Assembly: GCA_964618415.1 (NCBI GenBank)
Contig: CAZUAT010000007.1
Span: forward strand, 1 to 64,000
From: JACTMI01 sp964618415
Lineage (GTDB): Bacteria; Acidobacteriota; Thermoanaerobaculia; Multivoradales; JAGPDF01
DNA length: 64,000 nucleotides
Reading direction: 5' to 3'
The translations under genes were made by a program, and so were the position numbers. Below are positions 7,954 to 14,738 of the stretch, one piece after another; the stretch's first letter is position 1, and each line of letters starts with the position of its first letter. Below the pieces are notes generated by a model. It was not told the origin of the DNA. It was given only the letters and a program-made list of their open reading frames with translations, and did no database searches.

Positions 7954-9741
7954 TCAGCGGCGGGCGGGGGGCTCGGGGACGACGGCGGTGGCCAGGGCGG
8001 TCGACAGCAGGCCGGCGACCTGGTCGGTGACCGTCACCGCGACGCGATAGGTGCCCGGCTCGAGGCGCAGCTCGGCGCGATGGGCCCAGTTGCCGGCCAG
8101 CGCCTCGGCGTGCTCGGCGTCCGGGATGCGCAGGTCGATCGCCGCCGGAGCGCCGACACGTACCGCCCCGACGTCGTCCCGCAGCGCGACGCGGACTTCG
8201 AGCCGGCCGACCCACTGTCCGCCCTGGGGCACGAGCGCCAGGCCGGCGATCGGGATGCGTACCGTCAGCGGCACGATCTGCGCGCGCCCGCGGCCACCCT
8301 CGGGCTCCGGCGCACTCAGCTCGAGAGCGACCGGGAAAGCGTGTGCAGCCGCTCCCAGCGCAGCGCCGGCTGCCACCTGCTGATCGGCCGCTTCGGCCAG
8401 GCCGAGCCGCCGGAAGCTCTGTCGGTGGCGGACGCGAACTCCCTCGCGCCGTACGCGCACCTCGACCCGGTGATCTCCGTCGCCTGCCTCCGGGCCGACC
8501 GGGAAGCCGAGAGAGTACGCTGCGGCGTGGTCGAGATCGACCTGTGCCAGGCCGGCAGAGAGATTCTCGTCGACGAACAGTCGCGTGCCGCCCGTAGCGG
8601 CGGCGAGCTGGGCGACGCTCGAAGAGGCTTCGACCAGGCTGATGTCGCGCGGAGCCGTGCGGGCCTGGCCGCGTCCCAGGCTGCCGAATTCGGCCGAGTT
8701 CTGCTCCACTGGCGGCGTGCGCGGCGTGATCGTGTAGAACGAGATTCGCGCATTCTGGGCGGCCCGCAGCATCGCCTCGAAGCGGGTCATCACGGCCGTT
8801 CCCTCGGCCTCCATCAGGTCGACCTGGTCGAACCCGCTGCGCAGCACCTGGCCGCGCTTCTGCATCAGCAGCGCCGAGAGGAAAGCAGTGGGGGAGGCAG
8901 AATATCCGGCGGTCGCCAGCAGCACCGACTTGTGCCCCTCGAGCGCCGCGACGGCGCCGATCCACTGCTCGAGTGCGGCGATCGACCGGCGCTGCCGGTC
9001 CAGCTCCTCGCGACCGTACTGCTCGATCTCGCGCCGCAGGCGCTGGCTTTCCTGTTCGATGAAGTTCTGCTCGCGTTCCGGGTCGACGCTGAACGAGAGG
9101 CCGAAGTTGCGCACCTCGCGCTCCAGAAGCGTGCGCTCGGAAGCGATGCGTGTCCCGCGGCCGCGCATCTCTTCCAGCTCGTCGAGGGCGGCGAGCACGG
9201 CCGAGCGGTCTCCGGTCGCGTCGGCGAGGATGCGCAGCGTGTCGGCGAATGCGGCAACCAGGATCCGGTCGTCTTCGGCGGTGCGGGTGAGCAGGTAGTC
9301 GCGGATCTCCTCGACGATCGTGTCCGACGTCTTCCAGCTCAGCGCGCTCAGGTCGACGAAAACGAGCACCTGGCTGGGTGTCGTGGTCTCTGTGGCAGGC
9401 GGCTGGGTGGGGTCGCTCGCCGGCGCCTCTGGAGTTGTCGCCGGGGCAGCAGCCGGAGTCGCGGTCTCCTGCGTCCGCAGGGCCGGGGCGGCGAAATAGT
9501 CGATGGCGGTCGGCTGACCGTCGATCCGCAGTTCGAAATCGGAGCGGGTGAGATCGGAAACCGGGCGCCCGTTGCGGTCGACCACGATCACGTCGACGTT
9601 GACGATCTCGACTTCGACCCGGTCGGCGAACTCCGGCGGGGCGGCTGGCTGTGGCGCTGGCGCCTCCTGGGCCGCCATGGGAGCCGCCAAGGCAGGGAGC
9701 ACGATGGCGGCGAGGGCGGCATGGGCGACGAGCCGGCGCAT
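7954..9741 (-). CDS. VWFA-related secreted protein (Acidobacteriota type)
   Basis: About 595 residues: signal peptide (leader ending PMAAQE), a small N-terminal beta domain with VNVDVIVVDRNGRPVSDL and the SDFEL segment typical of VWFA-related proteins of Acidobacteriota (TIGR03436), an Ala/Pro/Thr-rich linker, a VWA-like domain starting VLVFVDLSALS, and a C-terminal beta domain ending in SLSTALATA-like sequence (GLLSTALATAVV). The metal site reads D-L-S-A-L-S rather than DxSxS, so metal binding may be altered. The ATG at 9741 lies 6 nt after a TATCAT hexamer with no Shine-Dalgarno, suggesting a leaderless mRNA. A paralogue of the C-terminal region lies at 63481-64000. The function is unknown, probably envelope or extracellular. 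Confidence 0.8.
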   Translation of the reverse strand: MRRLVAHAALAAIVLPALAAPMAAQEAPAPQPAAPPEFADRVEVEIVNVDVIVVDRNGRPVSDLTRSDFELRIDGQPTAIDYFAAPALRTQETATPAAAPATTPEAPASDPTQPPATETTTPSQVLVFVDLSALSWKTSDTIVEEIRDYLLTRTAEDDRILVAAFADTLRILADATGDRSAVLAALDELEEMRGRGTRIASERTLLEREVRNFGLSFSVDPEREQNFIEQESQRLRREIEQYGREELDRQRRSIAALEQWIGAVAALEGHKSVLLATAGYSASPTAFLSALLMQKRGQVLRSGFDQVDLMEAEGTAVMTRFEAMLRAAQNARISFYTITPRTPPVEQNSAEFGSLGRGQARTAPRDISLVEASSSVAQLAAATGGTRLFVDENLSAGLAQVDLDHAAAYSLGFPVGPEAGDGDHRVEVRVRREGVRVRHRQSFRRLGLAEAADQQVAAGAALGAAAHAFPVALELSAPEPEGGRGRAQIVPLTVRIPIAGLALVPQGGQWVGRLEVRVALRDDVGAVRVGAPAAIDLRIPDAEHAEALAGNWAHRAELRLEPGTYRVAVTVTDQVAGLLSTALATAVVPEPPARR

Positions 9742-9747
9742 CGGCCG

Positions 9748-9757
9748 ATGATACCGT
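9748..9757. promoter_or_regulatory. Overlapping divergent -10-like elements
   Basis: On the minus strand TATCAT (9753-9748) ends 6 nt before the VWFA gene ATG; on the plus strand TACCGT (9752-9757) ends 7 nt before the YgfZ-like ATG at 9765. With no Shine-Dalgarno for either gene, this 23-nt gap looks like two back-to-back promoters for leaderless mRNAs. No clear -35 boxes were identified. Confidence 0.4.
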
Positions 9758-9764
9758 CGCCCCG

Positions 9765-10748
9765 ATGGGCGATCGGTCGGACTGGTTGGAAGCATCCGGA
9801 CAAGACATGCAGGTGTTGCGCCGAGGCAGTGCGCTTGCGGTCGCGCCCGCGGCCGAGCAACTGGCGCTCACCGGCCCGGACGCGGCGCGCTTCCTCAACG
9901 GCTACGTGACCTGCGACGTGGCGCGGATGACACCGGGACAGGCCTCGCGCGGCTTTCTCACCGGCCTCAAGGGGCAGGTGCTGTCCGATCTGGACCTGCT
10001 CGTCGAGGTCGACGGAGTGAGGCTGCGCCTCCCGGCCGGCTACGGCGCCCGAGTTCGCGAGCATCTGGCTCGCTATCAGCTCGCCGACCGTTTCGAGCTG
10101 TCGGCCGCCGAGCCGCTCGAGCGACTGCTCCTGCGGGGTGAAACCGCGCCCGCGACGCTGGCGGCGGCCGAACTGCCGGCGCCCGAGACGGGAAAGCACG
10201 GTACCGGAGCGGGCCTCACCGTCGTCCGTACCGCGCGACCCGGCGAGCCCCGTTTCGAGCTGTGGGGAGAGCACGCTCCTCTGTCTGCCGCGCGAACGGC
10301 GCTCACCGCTGCCGGGGTTGTTGGGGTGGACCCGGTGGTGTTCGAGGTGGCGCGCGTCGAGGACGGCGAACTCGCGTTCGGCGTGGACTACGGCGACGAC
10401 GCGTTTCCCCAGGAGAGCGGCGATCTGGATGCAGTCAGCTTCACGAAAGGCTGCTACCTCGGGCAGGAGGTGGTGGCCCGCATCCATTACCGGGGCGGCG
10501 TGCAGCGGGTGCCCCGACGGCTGCTGTTTCCGCAGGAGGTCGCCCTGGCAGGCGACCCGCGCGGCCGGGTGTTGCTGCACGAGGGCCGGCCGGCTGGCAC
10601 CGTCACCTCGGCCGTCGGCTCACCGGAGTTGGGCCGGATCGGCCTCGCCCTGGTGCACCGCCGGGTCGGCGAGCCGCCGCTGCGGCTGGAGCTCGAAGGC
10701 GGCGGCGCGGTCGAGCTGTTCGCGCTGCCCGATCCGCCCGCCGCCTGA
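9765..10748 (+). CDS. ygfZ: YgfZ/GcvT-like folate-binding protein
   Basis: A 327-residue GcvT-fold protein with the YgfZ signature K-G-C-Y-L-G-Q-E (KGCYLGQEVVARIHYRG, near residue 230). YgfZ/IBA57 proteins bind tetrahydrofolate and help maintain certain Fe-S enzymes in the cytoplasm. The aminomethyltransferase residues are not expected in this group. The ATG at 9765 was chosen because a TACCGT hexamer ends exactly 7 nt upstream; an ATG at 9807 (MQVLRRG) is the alternative. It is convergent with the aquaporin gene, 9 nt away. An ErpA-type Fe-S carrier gene lies 2 kb downstream. Confidence 0.85.
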   Translation: MGDRSDWLEASGQDMQVLRRGSALAVAPAAEQLALTGPDAARFLNGYVTCDVARMTPGQASRGFLTGLKGQVLSDLDLLVEVDGVRLRLPAGYGARVREHLARYQLADRFELSAAEPLERLLLRGETAPATLAAAELPAPETGKHGTGAGLTVVRTARPGEPRFELWGEHAPLSAARTALTAAGVVGVDPVVFEVARVEDGELAFGVDYGDDAFPQESGDLDAVSFTKGCYLGQEVVARIHYRGGVQRVPRRLLFPQEVALAGDPRGRVLLHEGRPAGTVTSAVGSPELGRIGLALVHRRVGEPPLRLELEGGGAVELFALPDPPAA

Positions 10749-10757
10749 GCGTCGCCG

Positions 10758-11384
10758 TCAGCGCTCGCGAGCGTGCTGGAAGCGGAAGACTGCCGCCGCC
10801 GCCGCCGCGCCGACCAGTTGCGCGGCGAGGTAGACCCACCAGGTGGAGAAGCGGAACAGTCCCATGAACGCGCCACCCAGCCAGACGGCGGGGTTGAAGG
10901 CACCGCCGGACACGTCGCCGACCGCCAGGGCACCCACCAGCACCGTGAATCCGATGGCGAGGCCGAAGTAGGAGTTGCCGGACGTCGCCTTGGCGGTCGC
11001 GACGTTGAGCACCACCAGGCAGAGGGCAAAGGTGAACAGGAACTCGGCGACCAGGACGACGCCGGTGGCGCCCGCGTTGGCCGCCACTGCGGCGTCGGGG
11101 CGCAGGTAGTCGACGACGAACGCCGCCAGTCCGGCACCGACCGCCTGGAAGAACCAGTACGAGCCCACGTCGGCGTTCGAGATTCCGCCGCGCAGCCGGA
11201 CGGCGAGCGACACCGCGGGGTTGTAGTGGCCCCCGGAGATGTGACCCCCGGCATAGACCATCACCATCAGGGCGCTGCCGATGGCGAGCGGGGCAAGAAC
11301 GCCGGCGCCGCCGCCGATCACCGTGCAGCCGACCGTAAGGACGAGGAAGAAGGTGCCGATCAGCTCGGTCAGGTACTTGTTCAT
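10758..11384 (-). CDS. Aquaporin-family channel with atypical selectivity filter
   Basis: A 208-residue MIP-family membrane protein with six hydrophobic segments and both half-helix motifs, GGHISGGHYNPA (Asn55) and GDVSGGAFNPA (Asn164). The residue after the second NPA is Val167, not the arginine that lines the filter of ordinary water channels and glycerol facilitators. Alignment from memory to E. coli AqpZ puts Tyr44, Ala152, Gly161 and Val167 in the four filter positions, a wider and less charged pore. Such filters occur in some plant TIPs that pass urea, ammonia or peroxide; the substrate here is not known. A GGAGGGAG run lies upstream of the ATG, about 11 nt away. Confidence 0.88.
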   Translation of the reverse strand: MNKYLTELIGTFFLVLTVGCTVIGGGAGVLAPLAIGSALMVMVYAGGHISGGHYNPAVSLAVRLRGGISNADVGSYWFFQAVGAGLAAFVVDYLRPDAAVAANAGATGVVLVAEFLFTFALCLVVLNVATAKATSGNSYFGLAIGFTVLVGALAVGDVSGGAFNPAVWLGGAFMGLFRFSTWWVYLAAQLVGAAAAAAVFRFQHARER

Positions 11385-11564
11385 GGTGCGATCCACTCCC
11401 TCCATGCCGGCGCACCGGTTTAGTCCGGTCCGCACACTCGCTCGCAGCGGTGCCTCGACGTGGCGGCGGGTCGTCAGGCCCCGTCTCGGCCTGCCGCCGC
11501 GTCGCCGCGCGCTTGCTGACTCGTTTCCGCACTCGATCCTACCGCTCGCAGGGCGCGGAGCGAC

Positions 11565-11570
11565 TAGACT
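11565..11570 (+). promoter_or_regulatory. -10-like TAGACT for the S1/P1 nuclease gene
   Basis: TAGACT ends exactly 7 nt before the ATG at 11578 and there is no Shine-Dalgarno between them. The expected transcription start therefore falls on or next to the A of ATG, consistent with a leaderless mRNA. Confidence 0.45.
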
Positions 11571-11577
11571 CGCCGGC

Positions 11578-12510
11578 ATGACTGCTGTGCTCCGCGGGCT
11601 CACTCTCGGTCTGATGGTCTTTCTGGCCGGTGCTGCGGCCGCGTCGGCCTGGAACGGCAAGACCCACCGCCAGGTGGCCGAGGTCGCGGCGACGCGCCTG
11701 CCCGGGGATCTGCCGGCTTTTCTGCGGACGGCCGGTCCGGCCCTGGGGCGCGCCGCGATCGACCCGGATGTCTGGCGAAATGAAGCGACGTCCGCTCTGC
11801 GTGCGGCTACTCGCGCCGACCACTACTTCGATCTCGAGCGCGTCGAGACAGCCGGCTGGCCCGAACGCCGGCACACCTACCTGGCGCGCCTCGGAACGGC
11901 GGGCCACGATGCCGGCTGGACGGGCACGCTGCCACTTGCCATCGCCGAGCATTCCGACCGGCTGGCGCTGGCGCTGGCCGAGTACCGCTGCTGGCCCGAC
12001 GACGCGGCGATCCGGGCGCGGGTGATCGAGACCGCCGGCGTGCTGGCGCACTTCGCGGCCGATCTGCAGCAGCCGCTGCACACCTCGATCCATCACGACG
12101 GTCGGGCGCGCCCGGACGGCAGCTCGCCGGGCGACGGCAGCCATGTCTGGAGCGACCGGCTGATCGAATGGGCGATCGACGATCCGCATCGTGTGGCGCG
12201 CCGCGTGGAGCCGCTTCAGATCGTCGACGTGGCGACCGCGACCCGCACTCAGCTCGAAGCGAGTCACGCCAAGCTGGATCGCGCCTACACCGCGGTGGCG
12301 CTCGCGCGCGAAGCGGAGCGGGGCCGGGCGCCGCGCGAGCTGCGGCGCTATGCCGAGGAGCGCCTGCGCGCCGCGGTGGCGTTCGTGGCGGGACTCTGGA
12401 TCGAGGCCTGGCAGCGGTCGGAGCGCATCGAGCTGCCGGGCTGGTTGCCGGCGGCGCGCGGCGAGGCAGCTCGGCCGGCCTGCAGCAGCTTCAGCCCGGC
12501 CCGCGACTGA
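11578..12510 (+). CDS. Secreted S1/P1-type zinc nuclease
   Basis: A 310-residue secreted protein of the S1/P1 nuclease (zinc phospholipase C-like) superfamily, which cleaves single-stranded nucleic acids with a tri-zinc centre. A signal peptide is followed by cleavage before Trp25, giving the mature N-terminal Trp that ligates zinc in this family, with WNGKTH placing His at mature position 6. The HFAADLQQPLH segment gives the H-x3-D-x5-H ligands, and GSHVWSD the second H-x3-D. All expected metal ligands appear present. It would act outside the cytoplasm, perhaps in nucleotide scavenging. It is convergent with the Fe-S carrier gene. Confidence 0.88.
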   Translation: MTAVLRGLTLGLMVFLAGAAAASAWNGKTHRQVAEVAATRLPGDLPAFLRTAGPALGRAAIDPDVWRNEATSALRAATRADHYFDLERVETAGWPERRHTYLARLGTAGHDAGWTGTLPLAIAEHSDRLALALAEYRCWPDDAAIRARVIETAGVLAHFAADLQQPLHTSIHHDGRARPDGSSPGDGSHVWSDRLIEWAIDDPHRVARRVEPLQIVDVATATRTQLEASHAKLDRAYTAVALAREAERGRAPRELRRYAEERLRAAVAFVAGLWIEAWQRSERIELPGWLPAARGEAARPACSSFSPARD

Positions 12511-12524
12511 CTCGAAAGGGAGGC

Positions 12525-12541
12525 CGCGGTCTCAGACCGCG
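12525..12541. terminator. Short palindrome at convergent gene ends
   Basis: Perfect 8-base arms (CGCGGTCT / AGACCGCG) around one base, overlapping the stop of the Fe-S carrier gene and 15 nt after the nuclease stop. It may act as a transcript-end hairpin for both genes, but it has no T tract and is short. Confidence 0.25.
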
Positions 12542-12915
12542 AACGAGTGGCCGCAGCCGCAGGAACCGGTCGCCTTCGGATTGAGGAACTTGAAGCCGGC
12601 GCCGGCCATGCCGAAGACGTAGTCGATCGTCACGCCTTCGAGGTAGCGGGCGCTGACCGGATCGACGAAGACACGCAGCCCGTCGACGGTGAAGACGTGG
12701 TCGTTGTCGCGCGCCTGCTGGTCGAAGTCGAGGGCGTACTGAAAGCCGCTGCAGCCGCCGCCCATGACGCCGACGCGCAGGCCGAAGCTGTCGTCCATCC
12801 CCTCCTGATCGCGCGTCGTCTTGACCATTTCCACCGCCTTGGCGGTGAGCGTGAGGATCGGCGCGTCGGTCTCGGCGGGCGCGGGAGTGCTGGTCGTCGG
12901 CATAGCGGTGTCCAT
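12532..12915 (-). CDS. erpA: A-type Fe-S cluster carrier (HesB/IscA/ErpA family)
   Basis: A 127-residue A-type iron-sulphur carrier that delivers clusters to target proteins in the cytoplasm. The three conserved cysteines are visible: GGGCSGFQY in the middle and GSCGCGHSF at the C-terminus. A Thr/Pro/Ala-rich N-terminal tail of about 25 residues precedes the fold (LTLTAKAVEMV). The ATG at 12915 follows a perfect AAGGAG at 8 nt spacing, ruling against an upstream TTG at 12942. ErpA and IscA cannot be told apart by eye, so the symbol is tentative. No other isc or suf genes are near. Confidence 0.88.
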   Translation of the reverse strand: MDTAMPTTSTPAPAETDAPILTLTAKAVEMVKTTRDQEGMDDSFGLRVGVMGGGCSGFQYALDFDQQARDNDHVFTVDGLRVFVDPVSARYLEGVTIDYVFGMAGAGFKFLNPKATGSCGCGHSFAV

Positions 12916-13048
12916 CGGCGGTACTCCTTCCGGACTCTGCAACGGCCCCCGCGCCGCGTTTGTTCCCGGTGCCGCGGCGGCGGGCTTCGGCTGTCGGGGA
13001 GTCTACCAGCCGACCCGGGCGCGGTCGCCGCCTGTCCGGACGGGGCGG

Positions 13049-13054
13049 TACAAT
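13049..13054 (+). promoter_or_regulatory. -10-like TACAAT for the HAD-like gene
   Basis: TACAAT matches the -10 consensus at five of six positions and ends 7 nt before a GTG at 13062. It overlaps the alternative ATG at 13053, which argues that translation starts at 13062 on a leaderless transcript. Confidence 0.4.
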
Positions 13055-13061
13055 GCGAGGC

Positions 13062-13550
13062 GTGATTCGAGCGATCCTCTTCGGGTTCCACGGCGCGCTG
13101 TTCGACGACGGGCCGCACGAGGCCGACCTGCGGCCGGCCGCCGGGGCGGGGGAGATCGTCCGCGCCGCGGCCGCGGTCGGCCTGCCGCTCGGCGTGGTGA
13201 CCCGCGCCGAGCGGGCCGAGGTGCGGGCGGCGCTCGATCGGGCCGGGCTCGGCAGTCAGTTCAAGACCCTGGTCACCGGCGAGGATGTCGGGCGCGAACT
13301 GCCCGACCCGGAGGCGTTCGAGCTGGCCCTGATGGCGCTCAACGCGGAACCGCCGCTGCCCGAGCGGATCATCCACCCGCACGAGGTGCTGGCGATCGGC
13401 AGTCGGCCCGACGCGCTGGCGGCAGCGAGGCAGGCCGGGATGCAGACGGTCGCGGTCGGCCGGGCGGGCGATCCGCGGCTGTCGGATGCCGATCAGGTGG
13501 TGGCGTTTCTGTGTGAGATTCCGCTCGCGCGGCTGGCCGCGGCGAGCTGA
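13062..13550 (+). CDS. HAD-fold protein lacking catalytic residues
   Basis: About 162 residues with the layout of a small haloacid dehalogenase-like hydrolase, but with the catalytic motifs changed. Motif I, normally DxDGT, reads FGFHGALFDD, so both aspartates are lost. The motif III lysine before PDPEAF is absent (GRELPDPEAF). Motif IV reads AIGSRPDALAAARQAGM where GDSxxD is expected. The fold-defining hydrophobic strands remain. A binding, sensing or structural role is more likely than phosphatase activity. The GTG at 13062 (MIRAILFGFHG) fits the family N-terminus and the -10 element; an ATG at 13053 adds three residues. Confidence 0.65.
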   Translation: MIRAILFGFHGALFDDGPHEADLRPAAGAGEIVRAAAAVGLPLGVVTRAERAEVRAALDRAGLGSQFKTLVTGEDVGRELPDPEAFELALMALNAEPPLPERIIHPHEVLAIGSRPDALAAARQAGMQTVAVGRAGDPRLSDADQVVAFLCEIPLARLAAAS

Positions 13551-13587
13551 CGGCCCCAGGGCACAGGCCCGCCCGGGTAGTCGAGCT

Positions 13588-13926
13588 TCAGGCGACCGGC
13601 ACGCGGCCGTCGAACCCTTCTTCGTAGCCGTGGAAATGCCCGATCGTCGGCTCCGGGTACCGCCAGCAGAACCAGCCGTCCCCCGAATCCCAGTCGACCA
13701 GCCACGGCCCTTTGACCGCGCAGCCGATCGATTCGATCTCCAGCGTCCACTGCTCGACGACCTGCTGGCAGGCGGTCTCGAACTCGGCGCGTCGGGCCTC
13801 GACGTCGGCGCGGCTGCGCAGGCCGTTGCTGAGCGCGGCCATCTGCTGCACCGCCGCTTCGGTTCGATCGCGGACCACGGGGAAGATGGCGAGCGCTTCG
13901 TCGTAGCTGAACACGCGGCGCGACAT
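13588..13926 (-). CDS. DUF2203 family protein
   Basis: A 112-residue cytoplasmic protein resembling DUF2203: N-terminal RRVFSYDEALAIFPVVRD, an Ala/Arg-rich helix and a C-terminal GWFCWRYPEPTIGHFHGYEEGFDGR-like end, split here as CWRYPEP and HGYEEGFDGR. The function of the family is unknown. The ATG is preceded by TATCCT with an 8-nt gap and no Shine-Dalgarno. It is convergent with the HAD-like gene and divergent from thymidine kinase. Confidence 0.7.
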   Translation of the reverse strand: MSRRVFSYDEALAIFPVVRDRTEAAVQQMAALSNGLRSRADVEARRAEFETACQQVVEQWTLEIESIGCAVKGPWLVDWDSGDGWFCWRYPEPTIGHFHGYEEGFDGRVPVA

Positions 13927-14001
13927 CGCGGCGCAGGATAGCATCCGCACCCGTCGCGCCCGGCCGCCGGCCGCCGGCCGCTGCGACTGCGGACGAAAGG
14001 G

Positions 14002-14571
14002 ATGAAACTGCACCGACTCGATGGCGCCCCCGGACGGATCGAAGTGATCGCCGGCGGCATGTTCTCCGGCAAGAGCGAGGAGCTGGTTCGCCGCCTGCGG
14101 CGCGCGGCGATCGCGCGCCAGCGGGTCCAGGTGTTCAAGCCGCTCGCCGATACGCGGCACGGCGCGGACCGGTTGATCACCCGCGACCTGCGGGAGCTGG
14201 AAGCCGAAAGCGTGGCTGACGCGACAGCGCTGCGGGCCCGCCTCCGCCTGGGAGTCCAGGTCGTCGGCGTCGACGAAGCCCAGTTCTTCGACGCGGGGCT
14301 GGCCGATCTCGCCACCGAACTGGCCGATCACGGGGTGCGTGTCATCGTGGCGGGCCTGGATCAGGACTTCGATCGCCGGCCGTTCGGCCCGATGCCACGG
14401 CTGCTGGCCCTGGCCGAACTGGTCGACAAGATGCACGCCGTCTGCGTGCGCTGTGGCGCTCCGGCGCACTACAGCCAGCGGATTGCCGGCGGCGCCGACC
14501 AGGTTCAGGTCGGCGACGTCGAGTCGTACGAGGCCCGCTGCCGCGCCTGCTTCGAGCCGTGGTCGGGCTGA
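14002..14571 (+). CDS. tdk: Thymidine kinase (type II)
   Basis: A 189-residue type II thymidine kinase, phosphorylating thymidine to dTMP in the salvage pathway. It has the P-loop GGMFSGKSEEL (residues 18-28), the Walker B/catalytic DEAQFF segment, a C-terminal zinc site from two Cys pairs (CVRCG and CRACF) and the thymidine-binding lasso with VESYEARC. The length agrees with the family. The ATG follows GAAAGGG. It stands alone, divergent from the DUF2203 gene. Confidence 0.92.
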   Translation: MKLHRLDGAPGRIEVIAGGMFSGKSEELVRRLRRAAIARQRVQVFKPLADTRHGADRLITRDLRELEAESVADATALRARLRLGVQVVGVDEAQFFDAGLADLATELADHGVRVIVAGLDQDFDRRPFGPMPRLLALAELVDKMHAVCVRCGAPAHYSQRIAGGADQVQVGDVESYEARCRACFEPWSG

Positions 14572-14648
14572 ACCGACGGCACCCGCAGAACCGGATCCGA
14601 CCCCGCTGCGTATAGACGGGTACACTGGCGGCCCCAGCGGGCCGACAC

Positions 14649-14678
14649 CCCGATCCCGATCCCGATCCCGGTCCCGGT
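14649..14678 (+). repeat. Hexanucleotide tandem repeat
   Basis: Five 6-base units in a row: three CCCGAT followed by two CCCGGT. They lie in the 167-nt gap between the thymidine kinase gene and the TPR lipoprotein gene, about 60 nt before the latter's start, so copy-number change could affect its expression. Confidence 0.8.
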
Positions 14679-14738
14679 CCCCGCGCGATCCAGACGACGC
14701 GCTGCGATGCCCGCGACCTCTGCTCTGGAGACTCTCCG

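Noticed and set aside
13053..13061. ATG start for the HAD-like gene at 13053
   Set aside because: It overlaps a TACAAT -10 element that is 7 nt before a GTG at 13062; the latter also fits the family N-terminus better. Kept as an alternative only.
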